Positions 7,875 to 16,357 of a stretch of 35,772 nt of DNA are shown here, piece by piece. The DNA is from Methylobacillus glycogenes JCM 2850 (GTDB lineage Bacteria > Pseudomonadota > Gammaproteobacteria > Burkholderiales > Methylophilaceae): the NCBI RefSeq assembly GCF_000617925.1, contig NZ_BAMT01000018.1:1-35772 (forward strand), given 5' to 3'. The position numbers were made by a program, and so were the translations under genes. The notes beneath the pieces are model-generated. The model saw only the letters and a list, made by a program, of their open reading frames with translations. It was not told the DNA's origin and ran no database searches. The first letter of the stretch is position 1, and every line of letters starts with the position of its first letter.

Positions 7875-9156
7875 GTTTTTATTTCCAAATCAAGGTTTGT
7901 AGTGAATCCAAGGTTCGTCAATGAATGTACAACTCTAGCAACAATCCATTTAGAACTATCTATTGCAGACTTCCAACCAGTAATGTCTGCCTGCAATTCT
8001 GGATATATTTCTGCACGACCTTTGGCTAGATGAATGCTAAATGTCGCAATTCCACGTAGCATCCTCTTGTATTCAGACTCTGCAGCTCGAACTGCGTTAG
8101 TTCGATTTGAATAGATGTGCCGTAAAACTTTCATGTTGGCTGCGCTCGCTTGAATGCTAGGGAGAATGTAAATATCTTTTTCCTCTATCTTCTCAGGGGT
8201 ATTGAGGTGTTTTTCAGTCATAATTACCGTTGCAATCGTGCCACTGCCAGCTCTTCGATACTGAGCAACCACTGCTGTGAAAACTAAACTTCCACGCTTC
8301 AGCTCACGGAATTTTTCTCTGGCTTGCCTGATAGCACCAGACTTTGTGGAATAAAGCTTACTGATGCGATGGACCCTGCCGGTAGGGAAACTCTCAATAA
8401 TTGATACTTCTTCTGCAGTTGGTTTTTGCATCAAGCTGTTTTCATCGAAGATTATTTCACCTTGTTTTCCAGATTGGGTGTTCTGGTACAGCGCTTTTAC
8501 TGCCGTGGCGCCATCTCTATCGGCAATAGTGAATCGATGAGTATCTCCTTCTTGGCGCGTGATTTTCACAGTCCCAGTGATTTGCCATTGGCACTTACCC
8601 CGATGCCGGTTTCCATGAAAAGCAGATTGCCATTTTTCACAGTCACGATCGCATCAAACATCGCGGCAACGCGATTGAGGAAGCTGATATCAGACTCATT
8701 GGTTTGATCAAAATGAGCAATGGCTTTAAGTTTGAGCGGATCTGAGATCATGGCCTTCAACCCGTTTTCTTGGGCGATCTCGCGCACCACAGTGCCGATA
8801 TCTGTATCGTGCCAACTGCGCTCCTTTTGTTGCGTCAGCCCTGCGCGCAAATCCGCACTACGTGCCCTGATAGTTAATTGATCAGGTGTTCCTGTGTGCT
8901 CAACTTCATCCACGGTAAAGCTGCCCTTGGGCACCAGGCCGCTTTCTTTCCAACCCAAGGCAAGTTTAACTTGCACGCCACGAAGCGGAATATCAAGACG
9001 TCCATCGGTATCATCCAATATGAGATCCAGTTGGTCTGCCTCATACCCTCTATTGTCAGTAAGTGTGAGAGATATCAACCGATCTGCAAACTTTTGGGTT
9101 AGATCCTTGCCGTCTAAGGTGAGCGAGAAAATAGGGTGTGGCTGAAGCGTACTCAT
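7871..9156 (-). pseudogene. D: Late control/tail protein D, frameshifted
   Basis: P2 gpD-type baseplate hub protein. The first part (9156-8566, 196 codons) holds the usual start with FADRLISLTLTDNRGYEADQ and SFLNRVAAMFDA. The second part (8569-7871) holds the C-terminal ITRQEGDTHRFTIADRDGA and ends with WIVARVVHSL. The frames meet at CTGTGA, where TGA stops the first. One extra G in the run at 8573-8575 joins them into a normal protein of about 428 residues. A GTG at the overlap could restart translation, but gpD is one polypeptide in this family. Start ATG 9154-9156 overlaps the U stop (ATGA). Confidence 0.85.
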
Positions 9157-9584
9157 CGGATCAGATCCAGCAGGGTTTCGCTCATAGCGCCTATGGTGTG
9201 CAGATCATCATCTCCTGTGCGGACAAGGGTAATGGTGAAGTCATAGCGACGCGCAGCGCCATCCTTAAAGAAATGCCCCTTGCTGGTATCTAACTGCTCA
9301 ATAACCCAGAAACCGTAAACCCTGCCCGTACCCTCCACCAGGCTCCATGCTTCACCGCTATCACCCATGTAACGTAATAGATCGAGCGCCTTTGCACCGC
9401 CCGTAATCTCTGGCAGCAATACACCACGCAGGACCATGGATTCATCATCAGGCCCAGTAAATTGCCTTGATGGGCGTTTGCCTACCCGTGAGTTGTTGGG
9501 ATGGCGCCAAGCGATCTTATGCTGCATTTCCTGATAGGGCAGGGTGTCCAGCTGGAAAATAAACAAGCCAAGGGCAAGCATCAT
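9153..9584 (-). CDS. U: Tail protein U
   Basis: P2 gpU family tail protein, 143 residues against 159 in P2. It shows the family's N-terminal LGLFIFQLDTLPYQEMQ and the GYFVIE-type segment (GRVYGFWVIEQLDTSKG), ending in a short helix. It acts in tail completion, near the end opposite or next to the tape measure. Its start lies just after T and its stop overlaps the D start, so T-U-D form one translationally coupled block. Confidence 0.86.
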   Translation of the reverse strand: MMLALGLFIFQLDTLPYQEMQHKIAWRHPNNSRVGKRPSRQFTGPDDESMVLRGVLLPEITGGAKALDLLRYMGDSGEAWSLVEGTGRVYGFWVIEQLDTSKGHFFKDGAARRYDFTITLVRTGDDDLHTIGAMSETLLDLIR

Positions 9585-9589
9585 GGTAG

Positions 9590-11817
9590 TTAATCTCGAT
9601 CTGAAAGGCGGCTACGGCGCATGGAAAGTCCACGCCGTTGGATTTTTTCTACTTCGCGAGCAACGTGCTGGCCGAGCTGCTCTTCATTTATGCCTGGGGC
9701 CGGATGCACTGTCACCTGGGTGGTGTGATTGTTTGTGACCTGCGCGGTGGGGGTTGAGCTGACGGGTTGTATTTTGCGGATCCGACCAGCATGGCCCCCA
9801 GAGGTGGCAGCCGCTGCTTTAGGTCCATCGCCATGGGCGATGTCATAGATCAGGGTGCCTAGTGAGGAGTCTTTACCACCGTTGATGGCAGTAGCTACCT
9901 TGTCCAATAAACCGTTGAGCTTGGTACCCATCGCATAACCAACTTCGAACGATGCCCAAAGGGCACCTGCAGCACCCAGCAGGCGCATAATTCCTGCTCG
10001 GGCAAGAGCTACACCATTAGTGAGCTTTGTGATGCCACCAAGGCCTCCGGCGGCTGAGCTGGCACCCAGTAGATTGAGGCTCAGTCTCAACAGCAGCAAT
10101 GGCCCCATGATGCTGCGATGGCAAGCATCAAAGCGCCCAGGCCAATAGTGAGGATTGCCAATGCTGCTGTGCCTTTCACCAGATATGCCGTCAATACCGG
10201 ATGCTCTGCAGTCCAGTCACGAACCGCAACTGTCACTTCCCTGATCGTGGTCATGATATCGATCAGAGCAGGCTTGAGGTTTTCGCTTAAGGAAGAGTCG
10301 GTATTAAACAGGGCATTCTTGGTCATTTCCCATTGAGAGCTTAAGCCCTGATTGCGCCGTTGAGACTCGCGCAACATGGATCCACGGGCTTCTTCATCAT
10401 TGGCCAGCTTGAGCTGCCGGCGCAGCTCGCCAATGTTCTGGGCGAGTTTGGAGGCATCATCGCCATACTCCTTCCCGAATAGGCGTGTTGCGGCTTCAAG
10501 CTGCTGATCCTTGGGCAGTGTTTTCAATGCTTCCAGCACCTTGATGATAGTGCCGGTGGAATCTTTAGCCATGGAGCTCTGGATGATGTTGCTATCCAGG
10601 CCAACCATACCCATGCCTTCCTGGAAACGCTTGGATTGCATGCGCGCCACGCCCAGCTCGCGGATCATGGCGTTAGTGGCCGTGGCGGCAGTCTCTTCGG
10701 TGGCGCCCAAACTCAGGAAAGTGCTGCCGAAGGCGGCAGCATCTCTGAAGTTCATACCCGCAGTGGTCGCGATACCAGCTATGCGCTGCAATACCTTGAT
10801 GATATCGCCGCCCTGGGACTGCGCATTATCATCAAGCCAGTTGATGGTGTCGCCCAGTTCGCGGATTTCCTTGATCGGGATTTTATAGAGGTCGGCGATC
10901 TTGCCCATATCCATGGCAATTTCGCTTGCCGGCAGATCAAAAGCAGCTTGCATGATAGCGGCCTGCTCAGTGAATCGTGCAAGGTCAGCGGAACCCTTTA
11001 CCCCCATACGGGCAGCTCCCTCAGCTAGAGCATACATTTCAACTGTGGTGAGGGGCAGGCGTTCGGCCATGCTCATCAACACTTTCTCAAAATCCAGGAA
11101 TTGCCTGGTCAGGCGCTCATTGGCGTCATAGGCACCATCAAACTGCTTTGCCAAACCAATACGGGCATCTTCAAGTGTCGCAAAGTCTCGAACACCTTTG
11201 ATCAAGGGCGCGCCCATGGCAACACCTGCTGCCAAGGTCGTGGCGCCAGCGCCGGCAATCCGGTTCCGCATCTCAATTCCACGGTCATACTCAGCGCGGG
11301 CCGCGCGCATCGCCTGCTGTGTTTTGTTCTGGCGTTGGAGGGCTTGGGTTTGTTTCTCGACTTCAGCAGTGGCTGCTGCCATGTCACTCTTGAGACTCTG
11401 CTGATGGCGGTTGAGATCGGCGGTACTGACCCCGTTTTCAGCCATGGAGGTGCGCAAAGCTTGCTGCTTCTGAATGATCTCGTTGTAGCTGTCCTTCAGA
11501 TCGCTGCCCTTGCGCTTGAGGTTTTCCAACTCTTTTACCATGGCCTTGGACGGGGTGTTGGTGGCCTGAATCTCTTGGATCAGCCGCGCGATGCTGGATT
11601 GGGTGCTAGCGAGCTGGTTTTCTGTGATCTTGGCGTCGCGGGCCAAGTTGCGGAAAGCCGTCATCTGGCCTTGCTGTTGCTCCAGCTCACGCAGGCGGTC
11701 GCGAGCAGCCTTAAGAGCCTTGGCCGTGGTGCTGGATTCCCTGGTGATGGCCTTCATGGGCGCCGTAACCTTGTTCACCAGGGAAAGCAGTACTTCAAGT
11801 TTAAGTTTGTCAGACAC
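9590..11817 (-). pseudogene. T: Tail tape-measure protein T, frameshifted
   Basis: Tail length-determining tape measure of the P2 gpT type. Residues 1-576 (11817-10087) carry a long N-terminal coiled coil and the TP901-family core with ITGLA-like helices. The hydrophobic ALAILTIGLGALMLAIAAS then runs into CysCysCys-stop. The -1 frame (10108-9590) continues the hydrophobic segment and a helical C-terminus. One extra G in the CCCC run (plus strand) at 10103-10106 restores WGPLLLLRLS and a protein of about 742 residues. P2 gpT has 815. Confidence 0.85.
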
Positions 11818-11822
11818 TACTT

Positions 11823-12020
11823 TTAACCTCCCATCGATCCGCTGCGCGCAACAGCGTGATCATTCCAATCAGATAGCTCTTCCAGGCTCATGCCGTCCAT
11901 TTCCGATAGCGGCCAGTGAAAGATGGCTGCTATGTTTGCCATCAGATCTTCTACTCGGGCAGGGAGACCTGGGCCTTCATCCCCTTTGGTAGCAAAAAAG
12001 AGGACACCGCCGCTCCACAC
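11823..12020 (-). CDS. E': E' extension of tail assembly chaperone (made by -1 frameshift from E)
   Basis: The GpE-type E' frame, whose family part is IAAIFHWPLSEMDGMSLEEL and WNDHAVARSG. It has no ribosome binding site of its own and opens inside the end of E. In P2 and many tailed phages the second chaperone is made by -1 slippage to give a fusion, here gpE+E'. The slip site lies at 11993-11999. A separate start at ATG within the frame (MANIAA...) is possible but lacks a clear Shine-Dalgarno. Confidence 0.8.
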   Translation of the reverse strand: MWSGGVLFFATKGDEGPGLPARVEDLMANIAAIFHWPLSEMDGMSLEELSDWNDHAVARSGSMGG

Positions 12021-12247
12021 TGGACCAGATCAGCGGGATCCATTGCTTGCACCTCAGCATCGGTGAGAACAGGGTCAGTGATGCGAGGCAATACACGCTG
12101 CAGCGCGTTTACGTCCATCTGCAGCAAATCAGTCAGGGATACTCCACGGAGCTCACCAGCACGTGGTTTGCGTAGGGTTATTTTGTCTATGGCTTTTTTG
12201 CGCTTGATGGGAGTATCGAGGTCGATGATTGTGAGTAGGGCGTCCAT
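11951..12247 (-). CDS. E: Tail assembly chaperone E
   Basis: P2 gpE family, about 98 residues from ATG 12245-12247. The family pattern is TIIDLDTPIKRKKAIDKITL, then LRKPRAGELRGVSLTDLLQM and a helix of LPRITD. It coats the tape measure together with the E-E' fusion before tail tube assembly. An upstream in-frame start would run into the terminator hairpin and is rejected. The last codons include TCT TTT TTG, the slippery site into E'. Confidence 0.85.
   Translation of the reverse strand: MDALLTIIDLDTPIKRKKAIDKITLRKPRAGELRGVSLTDLLQMDVNALQRVLPRITDPVLTDAEVQAMDPADLVQCGAAVSSFLLPKGMKAQVSLPE
11993..11999 (-). promoter_or_regulatory. Programmed -1 frameshift site TTTTTTG
   Basis: The minus strand reads tcT TTT TTG in the E frame: the heptamer T-TTT-TTG, the same slippery sequence used for P2 E/E'. 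After slippage the ribosome reads F-F-A-T-K-G-D-E straight into E'. Position near the end of E and the absence of a start for E' support it. Confidence 0.8.
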
Positions 12248-12265
12248 GGTGATCCTTTTGAGATT

Positions 12266-12302
12266 AAAAAAAGGCCCATGCCAAACCACGCGCATGGGCC
12301 TT
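12266..12302 (-). terminator. Strong intrinsic terminator between FII and E
   Basis: On the minus strand the 11-base arms AAGGCCCATGC and GCATGGGCCTT pair perfectly around a ten-base loop (12302-12271). A T-run follows at 12272-12266. It lies 15 bases after the FII stop and 19 bases before the E start, inside the late FI-to-D operon. It would keep sheath and tube mRNA abundant relative to E, T, U and D. Confidence 0.85.
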
Positions 12303-12316
12303 GAGGAGATGTGGCA

Positions 12317-12826
12317 TTAGAGACCGATGGCGGCGCGCATGTCTTTCAGCTGGTCCACGCCGTTCACTTTGTAAACGTAATTGATGAGGTCAAGTTCAAT
12401 GATTTCCTCACCGTCAACCGTGAGCTTGTAATAGCTTAGGTTTGACTTGACCTTGGTGTTGGCGTTGGTTTCACCCTTTTTTGCGCTACCAGACTCGATC
12501 GACACATGACGGCCACGAACTGATATTTCGACAGCCTTGATACTGCAGTTTTCATCTTCCTGGTAGGCACCATTGAAGCGAAGGCCCACGCCAGCCACGC
12601 CTACATAACCGTATTGTTGCATCGCCTTCAAATCAAAGCCCTTGACCGTCCATTCCAGATCAAGCTTTTCCTGGCCTAGGTCAATATCTACTGGGCCGAC
12701 CATGCCGCCGCCTTGATACTCTTCAAGTTTGCGGCTCAGCGTGGGCAGGATGATTTCATCAATGCGGCCCTGATAGCTCTGCGCATCGTTGAAGAGATTG
12801 AAATCCTTGAGAATGCTTGGCAGCAT
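12317..12826 (-). CDS. FII: Major tail tube protein FII
   Basis: P2 gpFII-type tail tube subunit, 169 residues (P2: 172). It opens with MLPSILKDFNLFNDAQSYQG and contains LSRKLEEYQGGGMVGPVDID, both typical. It ends with the family's VYKVNGVDQLKDMRAAIGL. It polymerises to form the inner tube through which DNA passes. It lies 14 bases behind the sheath gene and is followed by a strong terminator. Confidence 0.92.
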   Translation of the reverse strand: MLPSILKDFNLFNDAQSYQGRIDEIILPTLSRKLEEYQGGGMVGPVDIDLGQEKLDLEWTVKGFDLKAMQQYGYVGVAGVGLRFNGAYQEDENCSIKAVEISVRGRHVSIESGSAKKGETNANTKVKSNLSYYKLTVDGEEIIELDLINYVYKVNGVDQLKDMRAAIGL

Positions 12827-12840
12827 GATTCAAATTTCCT

Positions 12841-14031
12841 TTATGCCGAGGCTGCGACGCGCGCAGCAAAGTCGATCAGGTAGGTGTCGGTGATATGCTG
12901 ATTGAAGGTGAGGTCTTCCAGCGGAGGCACCGGGGTGTAGTCGTAGCTGACTGTGAACTTGCCCGCTTTCAGCTGCTCTGCAGAGTTCTTGGCTGGGTCC
13001 AGCCAGGCACCACCATCAATGAGGTAGCCACTTGCCTTGAGGCTGCGCATTTTGGCGTTAATTCCATCCAGCAGATCGCGACCCAGCGAAGGGGTGAGGG
13101 GTTGATCCACGGCCCAGGCATGCGCCTCGGCCATGGTGTCAGCCAATACCTGGGCGGTACGTGTGTAGCTCTCGAATGCGAAAAGTGGGTCGGTGGAGCA
13201 AGTGCGGGAACCCCAGAAGCGGTAACCTTCGAAATGGATCAGTGTGGTGACCTCGGCTGCGTTGAGGTAACCGGCATCTGTGGCGCTGTCCTGGAGATCC
13301 CAGAATATATCTTTGGTCAGCCCTAGTACGCCATTGACTGGGATGTTAGATAGGGTTTTGTGCCAGCCGATCTCGTTGTCGAGCTTGGCGCGCAGCCCTA
13401 AGGCACGGGATACAGGCGAAGAGGGCGCATTGCCAGTACTGTGGAAAGACAGGAATTCCGGCCATAACACCATGACTTCACGCTGGCCGAAGTTTTCGCG
13501 GTAGGCGACGGCATCTTCCTTGGTTGTTGCACCATGGGCATGCACATACGCAAAACCGCGCAGCTTCTGCGCAATTGAAGCCAACTCAGTGGCAACCGGT
13601 AGAGTGTCCAAATAGGGAATGCCCAGGATGCGAGGCGTTACGCGCAACTGGGTTTTTGCAGCCAGCAAAGCCTTCATGCCTGTGTATTGACCATCAGCAG
13701 TAGTGGTGCCGATGATCTTTGCATTTTGATCAGTTTCCTTGGCTTGAGGGGTTGCACCCTCACCATCTTCAACCCGCACTACCACTACCAGCGTATTGGT
13801 CTGGTCGACAATGTCATCCAGAGACTTGGCCAAGGTGCCCAGAACGCCAGCTTTGCCAATTGCATCCTGAATGTTGGTGATCAGCACAGGCTTGTTCAGA
13901 GGGAAAGCTGCTGCAACCGCATCGGAAGCAGTACAAACCATCCCGATAATGGCGGTGTTGATGGTGGGGATAGGGCGGATGCCCTCGTTAATCTCTGTGA
14001 CGCGGACACCGTGGTGGTAGTCTTGAGCCAT
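12841..14031 (-). CDS. FI: Contractile tail sheath protein FI
   Basis: P2 gpFI-type sheath subunit, 396 residues, the same length as in P2. It opens with YHHGVRVTEINEGIRPIPTI and contains FWGSRTCSTDP and the C-terminal FTVSYDYTPVPPLEDLTF, all family landmarks. It forms the contractile sheath around the FII tube. First gene of the FI-FII-E-T-U-D block; one of the late activator dyads lies 69 bases upstream of its ATG. Confidence 0.94.
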   Translation of the reverse strand: MAQDYHHGVRVTEINEGIRPIPTINTAIIGMVCTASDAVAAAFPLNKPVLITNIQDAIGKAGVLGTLAKSLDDIVDQTNTLVVVVRVEDGEGATPQAKETDQNAKIIGTTTADGQYTGMKALLAAKTQLRVTPRILGIPYLDTLPVATELASIAQKLRGFAYVHAHGATTKEDAVAYRENFGQREVMVLWPEFLSFHSTGNAPSSPVSRALGLRAKLDNEIGWHKTLSNIPVNGVLGLTKDIFWDLQDSATDAGYLNAAEVTTLIHFEGYRFWGSRTCSTDPLFAFESYTRTAQVLADTMAEAHAWAVDQPLTPSLGRDLLDGINAKMRSLKASGYLIDGGAWLDPAKNSAEQLKAGKFTVSYDYTPVPPLEDLTFNQHITDTYLIDFAARVAASA

Positions 14032-14100
14032 CTGCTTTCTCCAATGGGCTGACGATTGGGGGAAGCATGCCGAATGTCACCTTAAAATGCTGGCGCTGCT

Positions 14101-14125
14101 TGTTCTGGTTACAGGTCGCAGAACA
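14101..14125. promoter_or_regulatory. Putative late-activator (Ogr-like) binding site, FI/SRAP
   Basis: Imperfect dyad TGTTCTGGTT-ACAGGT-CGCAGAACA, one of three copies that agree at all 19 outer positions. It lies between the divergent FI (69 bases to its ATG) and SRAP gene (45 bases to its ATG). P2 has its Ogr-dependent PF promoter at this place. Confidence 0.72.
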
Positions 14126-14170
14126 TTAATCTAAGATAAGAGTCGACAGGAAACATATCCAGGAGCGGCC

Positions 14171-14820
14171 ATGTGCTCGAACTATCTACCAGTATTGAAC
14201 CCAGCAACGTTAAAGAAATACTTCAAGGTCACCGGGATAGATCCAGGCCTCAAGCTGCACACTTGGCCAGGCTACATTAGCCCTTTCATCAGGAAGCATG
14301 AGCATGCGGATGTAGGCGATGAGGCCGTGCCTTTTCGTGAGTTAATGCCCGGTGCTTTTGGCATGATTCCGCACTGGTCCAAAGACACCAAGATCACCAG
14401 GACCACTTACAACGCCAGATCCGAAACGGTCGCAGAAAAGAATAGCTTTCGTGATGCTTGGCGCCTGGGTCGCCATTGCATTGTCCCTGCTGAAGCCATC
14501 TATGAGCCGGATTACAGAACCGGCAAAGCTGTATGGACCAAGATCAGTCGGTTGATGATAAACCCATGGGGATTGCTGGCATCTGGACTGGCTGGAAAAA
14601 TCCGGCCAACGGTGAGATCCTGCGCAGTTTTACCATGCTGACTGTCAACGCCGATGATCACCCCTTCATGCGTAACTTCCACAAGCCCGAGGATGAAAAG
14701 CGCATGGTGGTCATACTTGAAGATGATGACTATGATGCATGGTTGAATGCTTCACCAAATGAATCAATGCAATATATGAAGCAATTTCCATCAAATTTAA
14801 TGCAGAAATCGAATTTATAA
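14171..14820 (+). pseudogene. SRAP (HMCES/YedK) abasic-site protein, frameshifted
   Basis: SOS-response-associated peptidase-fold protein, which covalently caps abasic sites in single-stranded DNA through Cys2. The start ATG-TGC gives M1-C2, with AGGAG ten bases before it. NARSE at 81-85 and PAEAIYEP (E108) are family motifs. The frame breaks after KISR, and the next frame continues as VDDKPMGIAGIWTGWKNP, then NADDHPFM (family His region). One extra G at 14550-14551 joins them into about 217 residues. It lies 45 bases from a late-activator dyad, upstream of the UmuDC genes and in the same direction. Confidence 0.82.
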
Positions 14821-14897
14821 TGGATGCATTAGTATAGTTAAGATGTGAGTATTTATAAAGATTTATATAAAATAAATCGGAAGAATAATTGTGTTAT

Positions 14898-15788
14898 CTA
14901 TTCATCAATCACTTGTTCACCAACTCCCGTTAAGTCATACATTAAAATTCTAATTTCTTCCCATTTTCCAACGTCTTTAGATATTGAATTTGTATTTATT
15001 GATTGTTTAAAAGCTTTAAACAATGGACTGGTATTTAATTCTTCAAGTGGAACCTTTATAAATTTTTGCTCACATTTAGCTAAAAGCTTTAACAAATGTC
15101 CTTCAAAAAATTTTGTTTCTGGTCTGGTCCCTTTTTTGTCCGTATAAGTTAAATCACTTGATAAGTGACATATTTTTAATAAGCAATTAAATAATCTTCT
15201 ATCTAATGGTGGGTGGGTAACATCACGGTTAGAGTGGGGTAAGTTTCTAAGTAGAAGAAATACGCAGGAAAAACAAAATTTTCTAATTTCCAAATCTTCG
15301 TTATCGAGTTCAAGGCAATATTGTAAAAATCGATATATAACAGCGCTTGCATTGCAATCTGCATCAAACTCAAATGCTAAGGACAGATCATCACTATTTG
15401 TAATTAAACTCTCTGCTATGCGATGTTGTTTCTCGATATGAAACCATTCATGACTAATTATCCATAACAACATCATTTCTGAAAATCCATAATAAATTAA
15501 TGATTCATCACTAATTTTTATATCAAGCTCTTCAAGGCTAAATGGTTCTATTGCAATAAGTGTGTCAATTAGTTTTTGGTTTAAAATAATTGCGCCATAA
15601 ATTGTTTCAGCAGCAATTTCATTGCTATCATGTAATTCTCTAATAAAAATTTGCGGTGTTTCTTTAATTTCAGGCCTTAAGGTTCTGGTTAGGTGTAAAA
15701 AAAAATCCACGCAAGCGAAAGTTTGTCGATATCTATTTCCCTTAATGTCATCATTTTGAAAAGACAAAAATTCATTTAGAGGTTTCAT
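14898..15788 (-). CDS. HExxH zinc metalloprotease-like protein, AT-rich
   Basis: A 296-residue protein with the zincin motif HEWFH (H113, E114, H117) and a second acidic cluster EFDAD at 140-144, which could give the third metal ligand. No signal peptide or membrane segment, so it should act in the cytoplasm. Family not recognised with certainty; the length and prophage setting recall the Lit protease (peptidase U49) of e14, but similarity beyond HExxH was not established. AT-rich compared with the backbone. Divergent from umuD and convergent with the SRAP gene. Candidate defence or toxin-type protease. Confidence 0.65.
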   Translation of the reverse strand: MKPLNEFLSFQNDDIKGNRYRQTFACVDFFLHLTRTLRPEIKETPQIFIRELHDSNEIAAETIYGAIILNQKLIDTLIAIEPFSLEELDIKISDESLIYYGFSEMMLLWIISHEWFHIEKQHRIAESLITNSDDLSLAFEFDADCNASAVIYRFLQYCLELDNEDLEIRKFCFSCVFLLLRNLPHSNRDVTHPPLDRRLFNCLLKICHLSSDLTYTDKKGTRPETKFFEGHLLKLLAKCEQKFIKVPLEELNTSPLFKAFKQSINTNSISKDVGKWEEIRILMYDLTGVGEQVIDE

Positions 15789-15888
15789 GGCGAGTTCTCA
15801 AAAAAAGATGATGAATGAGCGGTTTATTCTCTCACAAATTGAAATGACTGATCGTTTCCGGTATTTATAAGTCATTATGTGATCCATA

Positions 15889-15945
15889 TAGACGGTTAGA
15901 GACAGAATGGGTAATATTCGCCAATCACTGGACGAATGTACACTA
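15889..15945 (+). promoter_or_regulatory. umuDC promoter with LexA-box-like site
   Basis: TAGACG (15889-15894) and TAATAT (15912-15917) are 17 bases apart and would start transcription near 15924. CACTG-GACGAATGTA-CACTA at 15926-15945 keeps the CTG...ACA core and spacing of CTGT-N8-ACAG but mismatches at both inner ends. It sits just after the start point, a normal place for LexA repression. No Shine-Dalgarno is evident before the ATG. Confidence 0.45.
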
Positions 15946-15946
15946 A

Positions 15947-16357
15947 ATGAGACTGATTGATTTTTCCCCTGGTACGGTCCAGAAGCACGACCTATACGAT
16001 AGCAAAGTCTCCGCTGGCTTCCCCTCGCCGGCAGCAGATCATGTTGAGGCTAGGCTCAGCACTGATGATTACTTAATCAAAAACCCTACTGCCACATACT
16101 TCGTCAGGGTCCAAGGCACGTCCATGATCGAGGCTGGGATCTTTGAGGGAGATATCCTCATCGTCGATCGCTCAATCACGCCAGCCGTGGGTATGATCGT
16201 CCTAGCTGAGATCGCTGGAGAGTTCACCGTCAAGACCTTAGGCCACAATCAATTGATTCCTGCGAATCCCGAGTTTAAGCCGATCAAATTTAAAGAGGGA
16301 AGTGACGTCACTATCGTCGGTGTGGTAACAGGCAGCATGCGCAAATTTGGCAAATGA
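15947..16357 (+). CDS. umuD: UmuD-like S24 peptidase, subunit of DNA polymerase V
   Basis: 136-residue UmuD/RumA-type protein (E. coli UmuD: 139). The self-cleavage site is A23-G24 in SAGFPSPAADHVE. The serine is S59 in GTSM and the lysine K96 in FTVKTL, the standard dyad. RecA-stimulated cleavage gives UmuD', which with UmuC forms error-prone polymerase V. The stop overlaps umuC (ATGA). Same direction as SRAP but with its own promoter. Confidence 0.93.
   Translation: MRLIDFSPGTVQKHDLYDSKVSAGFPSPAADHVEARLSTDDYLIKNPTATYFVRVQGTSMIEAGIFEGDILIVDRSITPAVGMIVLAEIAGEFTVKTLGHNQLIPANPEFKPIKFKEGSDVTIVGVVTGSMRKFGK

Noticed and set aside
8566..8569. GTGA overlap in D as a natural stop-restart giving two proteins
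   Set aside because: gpD is one chain in the family, no ribosome binding site precedes the GTG, and the same lost-G pattern occurs in six other genes.
11101..11826. Long plus-strand frame opposite T
   Set aside because: It is antisense to the tape measure gene, whose family is clear, and its sequence looks like a translated shadow rather than a protein.
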